From positions 1 through 5,376 of the forward strand of contig CALFNJ010000090.1 of NCBI GenBank assembly GCA_937902865.1: a stretch of 5,376 bases of DNA, read 5' to 3'. This document shows, piece by piece, positions 1-4,692 of this stretch. Within the stretch, counting starts at the first letter, position 1. Each line of letters opens with the position of its first letter. The DNA comes from an uncultured Opitutaceae bacterium (GTDB lineage: Bacteria; Verrucomicrobiota; Verrucomicrobiia; Opitutales; Opitutaceae). A program made the position numbers and the translations under genes. Below the pieces are notes generated by a model. That model made no database searches. It saw only the letters and a program-made list of their open reading frames with translations, and was not told where the DNA came from.

Positions 1-403
1 TGGTGATGTGGTGCTCGAGCGCGCGGTAGGCGTCCTCTCCATTCGTGAGCAGGCGCAGGGAATTGCCGCCGATCGGCGGACTCGCGCCGCCGGCGATCGC
101 GGTCTGGGCGGTCGGCGAAGCGGCCGCGCTGGACGGCGGCGCCCCCGTGGCGTTGGCCGGCCCGGGCAGCGTCGGCCGGAACGGCAGCTTGCGCGCCAGC
201 AGGCGTCGGAGCTTCCGGCCGCCGAGGACCAGATAGAGCGGCACCCCGACGTACGGGATCAGGATGATCGCGAGCAGCCAAGCCAGCGTGTTGCTCGGCT
301 GCCGCTTCTCGCTGATGATCCTGGCGATCGCGAACAGCGCCAGCACGAAGCCGCCCACCGTGAGCAGGTGTCCGACCAGCGGATGATCGAGGAGAGACTG
401 CAT
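1..403 (-). CDS. cls: Cardiolipin synthase / phospholipase D-family protein, N-terminal part (runs off left edge)
   Basis: Cardiolipin synthases are inner-membrane enzymes that join phosphatidyl groups to make cardiolipin. The reading frame is open from an ATG at 403 to the window edge, giving 134 residues. Two hydrophobic segments (about residues 11-30 and 40-61) flank the basic stretch SEKRQPSNTLAW. With the following LIPYVGVPLYLVLGGRK this is the typical N-terminal membrane domain (PLDc_N) of these enzymes. An Ala/Pro-rich linker follows (about 78-111). Then NSLRLLTNGEDAYRALEHHI matches the usual entry into the first phospholipase D domain. The catalytic HKD motifs would lie outside the window, so they cannot be checked. 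An in-frame TGA ends 6 nt before the ATG, so no longer start is possible. No clear Shine-Dalgarno is seen. It is divergent from the tRNA. Another PLD-family membrane protein remains possible. Confidence 0.78.
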   Translation of the reverse strand, partial: MQSLLDHPLVGHLLTVGGFVLALFAIARIISEKRQPSNTLAWLLAIILIPYVGVPLYLVLGGRKLRRLLARKLPFRPTLPGPANATGAPPSSAAASPTAQTAIAGGASPPIGGNSLRLLTNGEDAYRALEHHIT

Positions 404-473
404 GATTTTTCAGCGCCGGCGCCGGTCAAAAACGTGGCGTCTGACCCGGCACAGGCAAGGAGTGAAAAAAGCC

Positions 474-502
474 TTGAACTCAGCGAGGCGACTCGTGAAT
501 TT
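474..502 (+). promoter_or_regulatory. Possible promoter of the tRNA-Tyr gene
   Basis: TTGAAC (474-479) resembles a -35 box. An AT-rich GAATTT (497-502) lies 17 nt further on, about 15 nt before the mature tRNA 5' end. The spacing suits a tRNA promoter, but the -10 match is poor, so this is a weak call from sequence alone. Confidence 0.25.
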
Positions 503-517
503 CCGCGTTCCTCTTTT

Positions 518-603
<86 letters not shown>

Positions 604-663
604 GTTTCAGCGGACGATAGACCGGAGACGGGGGACAGGTGGGTTTCCGGGCGCGGGGTATCT

Positions 664-686
664 GGAATGGCTCGGATGAGCATTCC
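664..686. repeat. Short imperfect palindrome after tRNA-Tyr
   Basis: GGAATG-G-CTC pairs with GAG-CATTCC around a GGAT loop: nine pairs with one bulged G at 670. No T-run follows on either strand, so it is not an evident terminator. It is probably one more repeat-type hairpin of this intergenic zone. Confidence 0.4.
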
Positions 687-718
687 CAGGGAGGCCTTGG
701 AAGACGCTTTCACGCGAG

Positions 719-740
719 AGCCACCGCTGTGGCTTGTTTG
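719..740 (+). terminator. Weak candidate terminator downstream of tRNA-Tyr
   Basis: AGCCAC (719-724) pairs with GTGGCT (729-734) around a CGCT loop and is followed by TGTTTG. The stem has only six pairs, the T-tract is interrupted, and it lies about 115 nt past the tRNA. It is listed as the only plausible stop signal for plus-strand transcription here. Confidence 0.2.
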
Positions 741-743
741 TCG

Positions 744-773
744 ACCTTCGTGCTTTCGTACCTTGGTGGTGAA
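744..773. repeat. Degenerate 'CACGAAGG'-type intergenic repeat
   Basis: The complement of this stretch reads TTCACCACCAAGGTACGAAA then GCACGAAGGT. This is the style of the ACCAC-AAGG-ACGAA-CACGAAGG repeats that litter intergenic DNA in many environmental bacteria. Similar purine-rich repeats lie in the other two large gaps of this window (2921-2945, 3011-3034, 3124-3150 and 4609-4684). The assignment rests on resemblance only. Confidence 0.4.
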
Positions 774-780
774 CGGATCG

Positions 781-970
781 AAAGGTAGGGACGGGCAGCC
801 TGCCCGTCCGGGTTCGACGTTCGACAGCGCGGTCCTCCGAGGTGGAACGCGTTGACCCCAACGCGTTGAAACCTCCATCCGCGAAAAGCCGCCGACGGAG
901 CCAAACAGCGCGTTGGGGGCAACGCGCTCCACCTCGAACCCGGACGGGCGGGCCGCCCGTCCCTACCTTC
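781..970. repeat. Nested inverted pair of REP-like hairpin doublets (A-B ... B'-A')
   Basis: Four small palindromes form two families in mirror order. Module A (781-817) contains GGACGGGCA/TGCCCGTCC. Its inverted copy A' (934-970) contains GGACGGGCG/CGCCCGTCC. Module B (838-867) contains AACGCGTTG/CAACGCGTT. Its inverted copy B' (907-936) contains AGCGCGTTG/CAACGCGCT. Every stem has nine perfect pairs with a 3-4 nt loop. Where the copies differ inside a stem, both arms change together (A-T to G-C in A, and in B), so pairing is kept. B' abuts A', whereas A and B are separated by about 20 nt. The layout resembles REP/BIME clusters mobilised by RAYT transposases; none is encoded here. Functionally it could act as a bidirectional transcript end or simply be repeat DNA. 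Confidence 0.8.
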
Positions 971-1016
971 CGATCTATCTATGATCGCCACTGCGGACCG
1001 TCCCCGATCGGCCAAT

Positions 1017-1044
1017 CCGCAGTCCGTAATCCGAACTCCGCCAT
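1017..1044. repeat. Four tandem 7-nt units (CCGNNNT)
   Basis: Units CCGCAGT, CCGTAAT, CCGAACT and CCGCCAT follow one another without gaps directly beside the cimA terminator. CCG and the final T are fixed while the middle varies. This is a short degenerate tandem repeat with no evident function. Confidence 0.5.
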
Positions 1045-1077
1045 CAAAACTCAGCCGCTCACCGAGCGGCTGAGTTT
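1043..1077 (-). terminator. Intrinsic terminator of cimA, overlapping its stop codon
   Basis: AAACTCAGCCGCTC (1047-1060) pairs perfectly with GAGCGGCTGAGTTT (1064-1077): a 14-bp stem with a 3-nt loop. Read on the minus strand, the stem ends in TTTTGATGG, giving a short U-run. The last codons and the TGA of cimA (1051-1053) lie inside the hairpin, so the terminator is built into the coding end. It is nearly symmetric and could also work for plus-strand transcription. Confidence 0.8.
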
Positions 1078-2634
1078 GTATTCGACGGATTCGCGCAGGG
1101 CTTCCCAGCTGGCGTCGATGATGTTGTCGCTGACGCCAACCGTGCCCCAGATCGATTTGCCGTCGCCGCTCTCGATCAGCACCCGCGTGCGGGCGCCGGC
1201 GCCGGAAGCGCTGTCGAGGATGCGGACCTTGAAGTCGCGCAGGGTCATGTCGCGGAGCTGCGGATAGGTTTTCTCCAACGCCCGGCGCAGCGCCTGGTCG
1301 AGCGCGCCAACGGGACCGCTGGACTCCGCGACCGTGTGCACGGACTCGCCGTTGATCTTCAGCTTCACCGTGGCCTCGGCCCAGAGCTCCTGGCCGTGGC
1401 GTTCGACCATCACGCGGTAGCTCTCGACCTCGAAAAAGGTCTGGTTCTGTCCGAGCGACCGGGCGACGAGCAGCTTGAAGGACGCATCCGCGGCCTCGTA
1501 TTCGTAGCCGCGGAATTCGCGCTCCTTCAGCTCCTCGATCAGGCCCTTCATCTCGGGACGCTTCTCGTCGAGCTCGAGGCCCATTTCCTTCGCCTTGAGG
1601 GCGAGGCTGCTGCGGCCGGCCATGTCGGAGACCAGCACGCGGGTGCGGTTGCCGACCAGCGCGGGATCGATGTGCTCATAGCTGCGCGCGACCTTCTGGG
1701 CCGCGTTGGCATGCAGGCCGCCCTTGTGCGCGAAGGCCGACTGGCCGACGAACGGCGCCTTCGGATCGGGACGCAGGTTGGCGAGCTCGTCGAAGAACAG
1801 GGACAGATCGCGGATCTGCGCGAGGTTCGGCGCGCAGTGCGCGGTGCAGCCCATCTTCAGGAGCAGATTGGGCAGGATCGTGGTCATGTTGGCGTTGCCG
1901 ACGCGTTCGCCGTAGCCGTTGACCGTGCCCTGCACGAGCGTCGCACCGGCCGCGACGCCGGCGAGCGAGAGCGCCACGCCGAGACCGCTGTCGTTGTGGC
2001 AGTGCAGCCCCACCCGCTCCGGGCCGAATTCCTTCACGACGCGGGCAACGATCGCCTTGAAGTCATCCACCAGCGTGCCGCCGTTGGTGTCGCACAGGGT
2101 CAGGTTCGCCGCCCCGCCTTTGAGTGCCGCCGCCAGCGTGCGCAGCGCGTAGTCGGGATCGGATTTGTAGCCGTCGAAGAAATGCTCCGCGTCGTAGATG
2201 ACCTCGCGGCCCTGGGAGACCAGGTAGCGCGCGGAGTCTTCGATCATCGCGCAATTTTCCTCCAGCGTGGTGCGCAGGATCTCGGTGACATGGAGCGTCC
2301 ACGTCTTGCCGACGATCGTCGTCACCGGCATGCCGCTGTCCAAAAGCGTGCGCAGTTGCGGATCCTCGGATGCCTTGCTGCCGGCGCGGCGGGTCGAGCC
2401 GAACGCGGCGAGGCGGGCGTGCTTGAGCTTCAGGTTTTTCGCCTCCTGGAAAAACGTGATGTCGCGGGGATTGGAGCCCGCGAAGCCGCCCTCGATGTAG
2501 TACAGCCCCAACTGAGCGAGCTTTTCCGCGATCCGGAGCTTGTCCGTCACGGAAAACGAAATGCCCTCACCCTGCGTTCCGTCGCGGAGCGTGGTGTCAT
2601 AGACTTTCAAGGCGGTCTGAGCGGATGTTTTCAT
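1051..2634 (-). CDS. cimA: (R)-citramalate synthase
   Basis: The enzyme condenses pyruvate with acetyl-CoA to citramalate, the first step of a threonine-independent route to 2-oxobutyrate and isoleucine; it is cytosolic. The 527-residue protein has the HMGL-like TIM barrel with VYDTTLRDGTQGEG at about 11-24 (catalytic Arg17 and metal-binding Asp18). The metal-binding HCHNDSG is at 211-217, NGYGERVGNAN at 239-249 and GGLHANA at 305-311. The C-terminal LeuA-type regulatory domain (about 385-520) is where isoleucine would be expected to bind. Length and motifs fit the long CimA family (LeuA-related) better than 2-isopropylmalate synthase. The start at 2634 precedes KTSAQTALKVYDTTLRD; a possible 17-codon extension would begin inside the upstream terminator and is unlikely. 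No Shine-Dalgarno is visible. It lies downstream of thrC on the same strand, behind its own attenuator, and ends in a terminator that overlaps its stop. Confidence 0.95.
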   Translation of the reverse strand: MKTSAQTALKVYDTTLRDGTQGEGISFSVTDKLRIAEKLAQLGLYYIEGGFAGSNPRDITFFQEAKNLKLKHARLAAFGSTRRAGSKASEDPQLRTLLDSGMPVTTIVGKTWTLHVTEILRTTLEENCAMIEDSARYLVSQGREVIYDAEHFFDGYKSDPDYALRTLAAALKGGAANLTLCDTNGGTLVDDFKAIVARVVKEFGPERVGLHCHNDSGLGVALSLAGVAAGATLVQGTVNGYGERVGNANMTTILPNLLLKMGCTAHCAPNLAQIRDLSLFFDELANLRPDPKAPFVGQSAFAHKGGLHANAAQKVARSYEHIDPALVGNRTRVLVSDMAGRSSLALKAKEMGLELDEKRPEMKGLIEELKEREFRGYEYEAADASFKLLVARSLGQNQTFFEVESYRVMVERHGQELWAEATVKLKINGESVHTVAESSGPVGALDQALRRALEKTYPQLRDMTLRDFKVRILDSASGAGARTRVLIESGDGKSIWGTVGVSDNIIDASWEALRESVEYKLSRSVSG

Positions 2635-2674
2635 GATGGCTAAGGGAAAAGTGAAATGGTGAGGCGAAGGACGG

Positions 2675-2709
2675 TAAAAAAACAAAACCCCGGGTTTTTG
2701 GCCCGGGGT
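2675..2709 (-). terminator. Attenuator terminator in the cimA leader
   Basis: ACCCCGGG and CCCGGGGT (plus-strand 2687-2694 and 2702-2709) form an 8-bp GC-rich stem with a 7-nt loop. On the minus strand it is followed by TTTTGTTTTTTT, a strong U-tract. It stops transcription heading into cimA, 40 nt before the cimA ATG. It also sits about 500 nt beyond the thrC stop and directly after an Ile-rich small ORF, so an attenuator is likelier than a thrC terminator. Confidence 0.9.
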
Positions 2710-2763
2710 CTTCGGTGGTGGCGGCGTGCGCAGTGCGCTTACGCCGAGTCTCCGGACCCGGGC
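2701..2763 (-). promoter_or_regulatory. Predicted antiterminator hairpin of the cimA attenuator
   Basis: On the minus strand GCCCGGGTCCGG (plus 2752-2763) can pair with CCG-AA-GACCCCGGGC (plus 2701-2715): twelve pairs with an AA bulge and one extra C. The second arm is also the 5' arm of the terminator, so the two folds exclude each other. Between the arms lies a further hairpin (2722-2746), CGGCGT/ACGCCG plus GCGC/GCGC. It holds the leader stop codon, so a ribosome finishing the leader would disrupt the antiterminator. A competing stem, CTCCGG (2792-2797) with CCGGAG (2750-2755), spans the Ile codons. These pairings were read by eye; energies were not calculated. Confidence 0.7.
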
Positions 2764-2819
2764 TGGGGCTCGCTGATAATGCTAATAATCGCCGGAGCGA
2801 TGGCCGAGAACGAAGACAT
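2739..2819 (-). CDS. cimA leader peptide, isoleucine-rich (26 aa)
   Basis: A small ORF runs from ATG 2819 to TAA 2739 and includes SAIAPAIISIISEPQPGSG. Five of its 26 codons are Ile (7, 11, 12, 14 and 15), four of them within five codons, and it has no Val, Leu or Thr. This is what ribosome-mediated attenuation of an isoleucine pathway needs: uncharged tRNA-Ile stalls the ribosome at 2775-2789 and leaves the downstream arm 2752-2763 free to form the antiterminator. It precedes the terminator 2675-2709 and then cimA, whose pathway leads to isoleucine. No good Shine-Dalgarno precedes the ATG (only GAAG at close range). An in-frame ATG at 2864 would give a 41-residue version with the same Ile block. 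Translation is inferred. Confidence 0.75.
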   Translation of the reverse strand: MSSFSAIAPAIISIISEPQPGSGDSA

Positions 2820-2955
2820 GAGACTTCGGAAGGAAACGAAGTTTGCGCGGATGTCCACTCTCATTTCCGGCAAGGTTTTATCTGGAACTCAGGAAATCAG
2901 GAATCGGATCAATCCGGTTTCACGCAGAGACATCGAGGGCACGGAGATCTGATGC

Positions 2956-2981
2956 ATGAGCGTACTTTTACGGACGCTCAT
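2956..2981. repeat. Perfect 8-bp hairpin inside the inverted-repeat element
   Basis: ATGAGCGT (2956-2963) pairs with ACGCTCAT (2974-2981) around a 10-nt loop containing TTTT. No T-run follows. Function unknown. Confidence 0.5.
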
Positions 2982-3094
2982 TCGCGTTGCGAGACGATCG
3001 ATCCGATTTCGCACAGAGGCTCGAAGCTCACGGAAAAAATGGTCCGGTTCAGGAGTATCCCTTGAAACGCACGGTTCGGCATCGCGACACGAAC

Positions 3095-3114
3095 GGGCGT
3101 CCCAAGGGACGCCC
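3095..3114. repeat. REP-like palindrome GGGCGTCCC/GGGACGCCC
   Basis: A perfect 9-bp palindrome with AA at its centre, followed by CTACAT. On the complement it reads GTAGGGGCGTCCC..., the same GTAGGG-plus-GC-palindrome design as modules A and A' at 781-817 and 934-970. It is therefore probably the same broad repeat class with a different stem. Confidence 0.6.
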
Positions 3115-3210
3115 CTACATTCGGACCTCTGTGTCCTCCGTGTCTCCGTGCGAAACCGGATTGCCGAGCGACTCCTGATTTCCTGAGTTCCAGATAAAAA
3201 ATCCGAAACC

Positions 3211-4566
3211 TCAGGCGTGGCTGGCGATGAAGGCCTGGATGGCCGCGGGGTCAGCCTTGATGCGATGCTTCACAATCGGAAGCGACTTCAGCGCCTCGAG
3301 GCTGGGATGCGTCGGCTCGAGGCCGATCGCGGCCTTGATCGTGTCGGGGAATTTCGCCGGGCTCGCGGTCGACAGCACCACGCTCGTGCGGGAGGGATCC
3401 AGCTCCTTGAAACCGCAGGCGGTGTGCGGATCGACCACGTAGCGGTGCTCGCGATAGACGCGTTGGATGATGCCCGGGATCTCCGCGTCAGTGCAGTGCG
3501 AGGCGGTGAAGGTGTCGCGGTCGAAATTCGAGAAGCGGTAGGCTCCGGTCGTCTTGAAGGTCTGCATGACCTCGCGGACCTTCGCCGGGTCGCGGCCGAC
3601 CGAGTAATAGATGAAGCGCTCGAAGTTCGACGCGACCTGGATGTCCATCGAGGGCGCCAGGCTCGGATGCACGGCGCCGACGCGATACTCACCGGTCGTG
3701 AACATCCGGTAGAGGATGTCGTTCTGGTTGGTGGCCACCTTGAACCCGCCGATCGGCACGCCCATTTTCTGGAGCATCCAGCCCGCGAGCACGTTGCCGA
3801 AATTGCCCGTGGGCACCACGAACTCGACGTTCCCCCGCTCCGCCGCCGGCAAGCGCAGCCAAGCATAGAGATAATAGATGCACTGCGCGAGGATGCGGGC
3901 CAGATTGATGGAATTGACCGCCGAGAGCCGATGCTTCGTGCGAAAAGCCTGATCGCCGAACACGTCCTTCAGGGCGTTCTGGGCGTCGTCGAAGGTACCG
4001 TCCACCGCCAGCGCGAAGACATTCGCGGCGCCGGTGCAGGTCATCTGGCGTTCCTGGAGCGGTGAGACGCGGCCATCGGGATAAAGAATGAAGATCGCGG
4101 TGCGCGGCTTGCCGAGCAGGCCGTGGATTGCGGCGGCGCCGGTGTCACCCGAAGTCGCGCCGAGCACGTTGATCGATTCGGCGCGGACGCGGCACTGGCG
4201 TTCGTAGAGATTGCCCAGCAGCTGGAGCGCGAAATCCTTAAACGCGAGGGTCGGCCCGTGAAACAGCTCCAGCACGTGCAGCTTCGGCCCCAGGCGCCGC
4301 AGCGGCGCGATCGCCGGATCGGAGAAGCGCGTGTAGCTGGCGTTGACGATCGCGCGCAGCTCGTCGGGCGGAATGTCGGTCGCGAACACGCGCAGGAACT
4401 CGAAGCACAGCTCCGGGTAGCTCATCTTCTCAAACCGCGCCAGATCCCCGCTCAGGTCAGGCAGCTTCTCCGGCAGGAACAGGCCGCCATCCGGCGCCAG
4501 GCCGGTGGCCACGGCATCGGAAAAGCCGAGCGGCTGGGTCTGTCCGCGAGTGGAGAGGAATTTCAT
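3211..4566 (-). CDS. thrC: Threonine synthase
   Basis: A PLP enzyme that converts O-phosphohomoserine to threonine and phosphate, the last step of threonine synthesis; cytosolic. The 451-residue protein begins MKFLSTRGQ, the usual STRG opening of the E. coli/yeast-type threonine synthases. APDGGLFLPE (24-33) matches the N-terminal domain. LFHGPTLAFKDFALQLLG (101-118) carries the PLP-binding Lys110, GATSGDTG (136-143) contacts the substrate phosphate, and PTGNFGN (252-258) is the PLP-phosphate loop. STASPAKFPDTI (399-410) is the family's C-terminal signature. Nothing is truncated. The ATG at 4566 gives the standard N-terminus; only a distant GGAG precedes it. It lies 126 nt after lysC on the same strand, so co-transcription is plausible. 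A T-run (3196-3201 on the complement) follows the stop but has no good hairpin. Confidence 0.97.
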   Translation of the reverse strand: MKFLSTRGQTQPLGFSDAVATGLAPDGGLFLPEKLPDLSGDLARFEKMSYPELCFEFLRVFATDIPPDELRAIVNASYTRFSDPAIAPLRRLGPKLHVLELFHGPTLAFKDFALQLLGNLYERQCRVRAESINVLGATSGDTGAAAIHGLLGKPRTAIFILYPDGRVSPLQERQMTCTGAANVFALAVDGTFDDAQNALKDVFGDQAFRTKHRLSAVNSINLARILAQCIYYLYAWLRLPAAERGNVEFVVPTGNFGNVLAGWMLQKMGVPIGGFKVATNQNDILYRMFTTGEYRVGAVHPSLAPSMDIQVASNFERFIYYSVGRDPAKVREVMQTFKTTGAYRFSNFDRDTFTASHCTDAEIPGIIQRVYREHRYVVDPHTACGFKELDPSRTSVVLSTASPAKFPDTIKAAIGLEPTHPSLEALKSLPIVKHRIKADPAAIQAFIASHA

Positions 4567-4603
4567 GAAGAGTTACGACGCTCCGGCGAAACCAGCTTCA
4601 GGC

Positions 4604-4688
4604 GTTAAGCACAAAGACGCGAAGGCGCAAAGAACGATCACGTCAGACGGGTTTCCGACCTTCGCGCCTTCGCGTCTTCGCGCTTAAC
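4604..4688. repeat. 29-nt inverted repeat (GCAAAGACGCGAAGG type) between lysC and thrC
   Basis: Arms 4604-4632 and 4660-4688 match as inverted copies at 26 of 29 positions (GTTAAGC-C-AAGACGCGAAGG core) around a 27-nt loop. The three differences give A-C mismatches in plus-strand RNA but G-U pairs in minus-strand RNA. The lysC-thrC transcript could therefore form an unbroken 29-pair stem. The arms belong to the widespread CGCAAAGGCGCAAAG repeat style. No U-run follows, so it is not a classic terminator. It may instead limit, protect or process the message between the two genes. Confidence 0.85.
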
Positions 4689-4692
4689 AACC

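Larger units (their letters stand above)
2876..3199. repeat. Element with perfect 27-nt terminal inverted repeats between thrC and cimA
   Basis: TTTTATCTGGAACTCAGGAA plus 7 nt (2876-2902) is the exact reverse complement of 3173-3199. After a short variable patch the match resumes with AATCCGGTTTC (2911-2921) and its complement (3152-3162). It then continues loosely through CACGGAG/CACAGAG-type sequence (to about 2945 and down to 3124). A third copy of the inner motif, in the left-arm orientation, lies at 3001-3034 (ATCCGATTTCGCACAGAGGC...). Inside are a hairpin at 2956-2981 and a REP-like hairpin at 3095-3114. No convincing gene was found in it, and no obvious target duplication flanks it. 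It could be a MITE-like or recombined repeat. It accounts for most of the 2820-3210 gap; nothing else was recognised there apart from the sites listed. Confidence 0.75.

Noticed and set aside
842..1015. Overlapping short open frames on both strands in the repeat zone
   Set aside because: They arise from the REP-like palindromes, which read open in several frames; there is no start signal or domain.
1336..2643. Long open frame on the plus strand opposite cimA
   Set aside because: It is antisense to a clear CimA protein with all motifs. Its translation is low-complexity (Arg, Ala, Val, Leu, His) without domains, as expected from GC-rich codon bias.
2635..2685. 17-codon N-terminal extension of cimA
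   Set aside because: It would start in the U-tract of the attenuator terminator and adds residues (FFYRPSPHHFTF) that precede the normal CimA N-terminus.
2675..2709. Interpretation of the hairpin as the ordinary thrC terminator
   Set aside because: It is about 500 nt past the thrC stop, beyond the repeat element and the leader ORF, and pairs alternatively with the leader. An attenuator explains it better, though both roles are possible.
2701..2763. T-box or other riboswitch upstream of cimA
   Set aside because: I saw no T-box sequence (AGGGUGGNACCGCG type) or other known aptamer core; the Ile-codon leader explains the terminator more simply.
3217..4065. Long open frame on the plus strand opposite thrC
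   Set aside because: It is a shadow of threonine synthase; the Arg/Asp/His-rich translation shows no recognisable fold.
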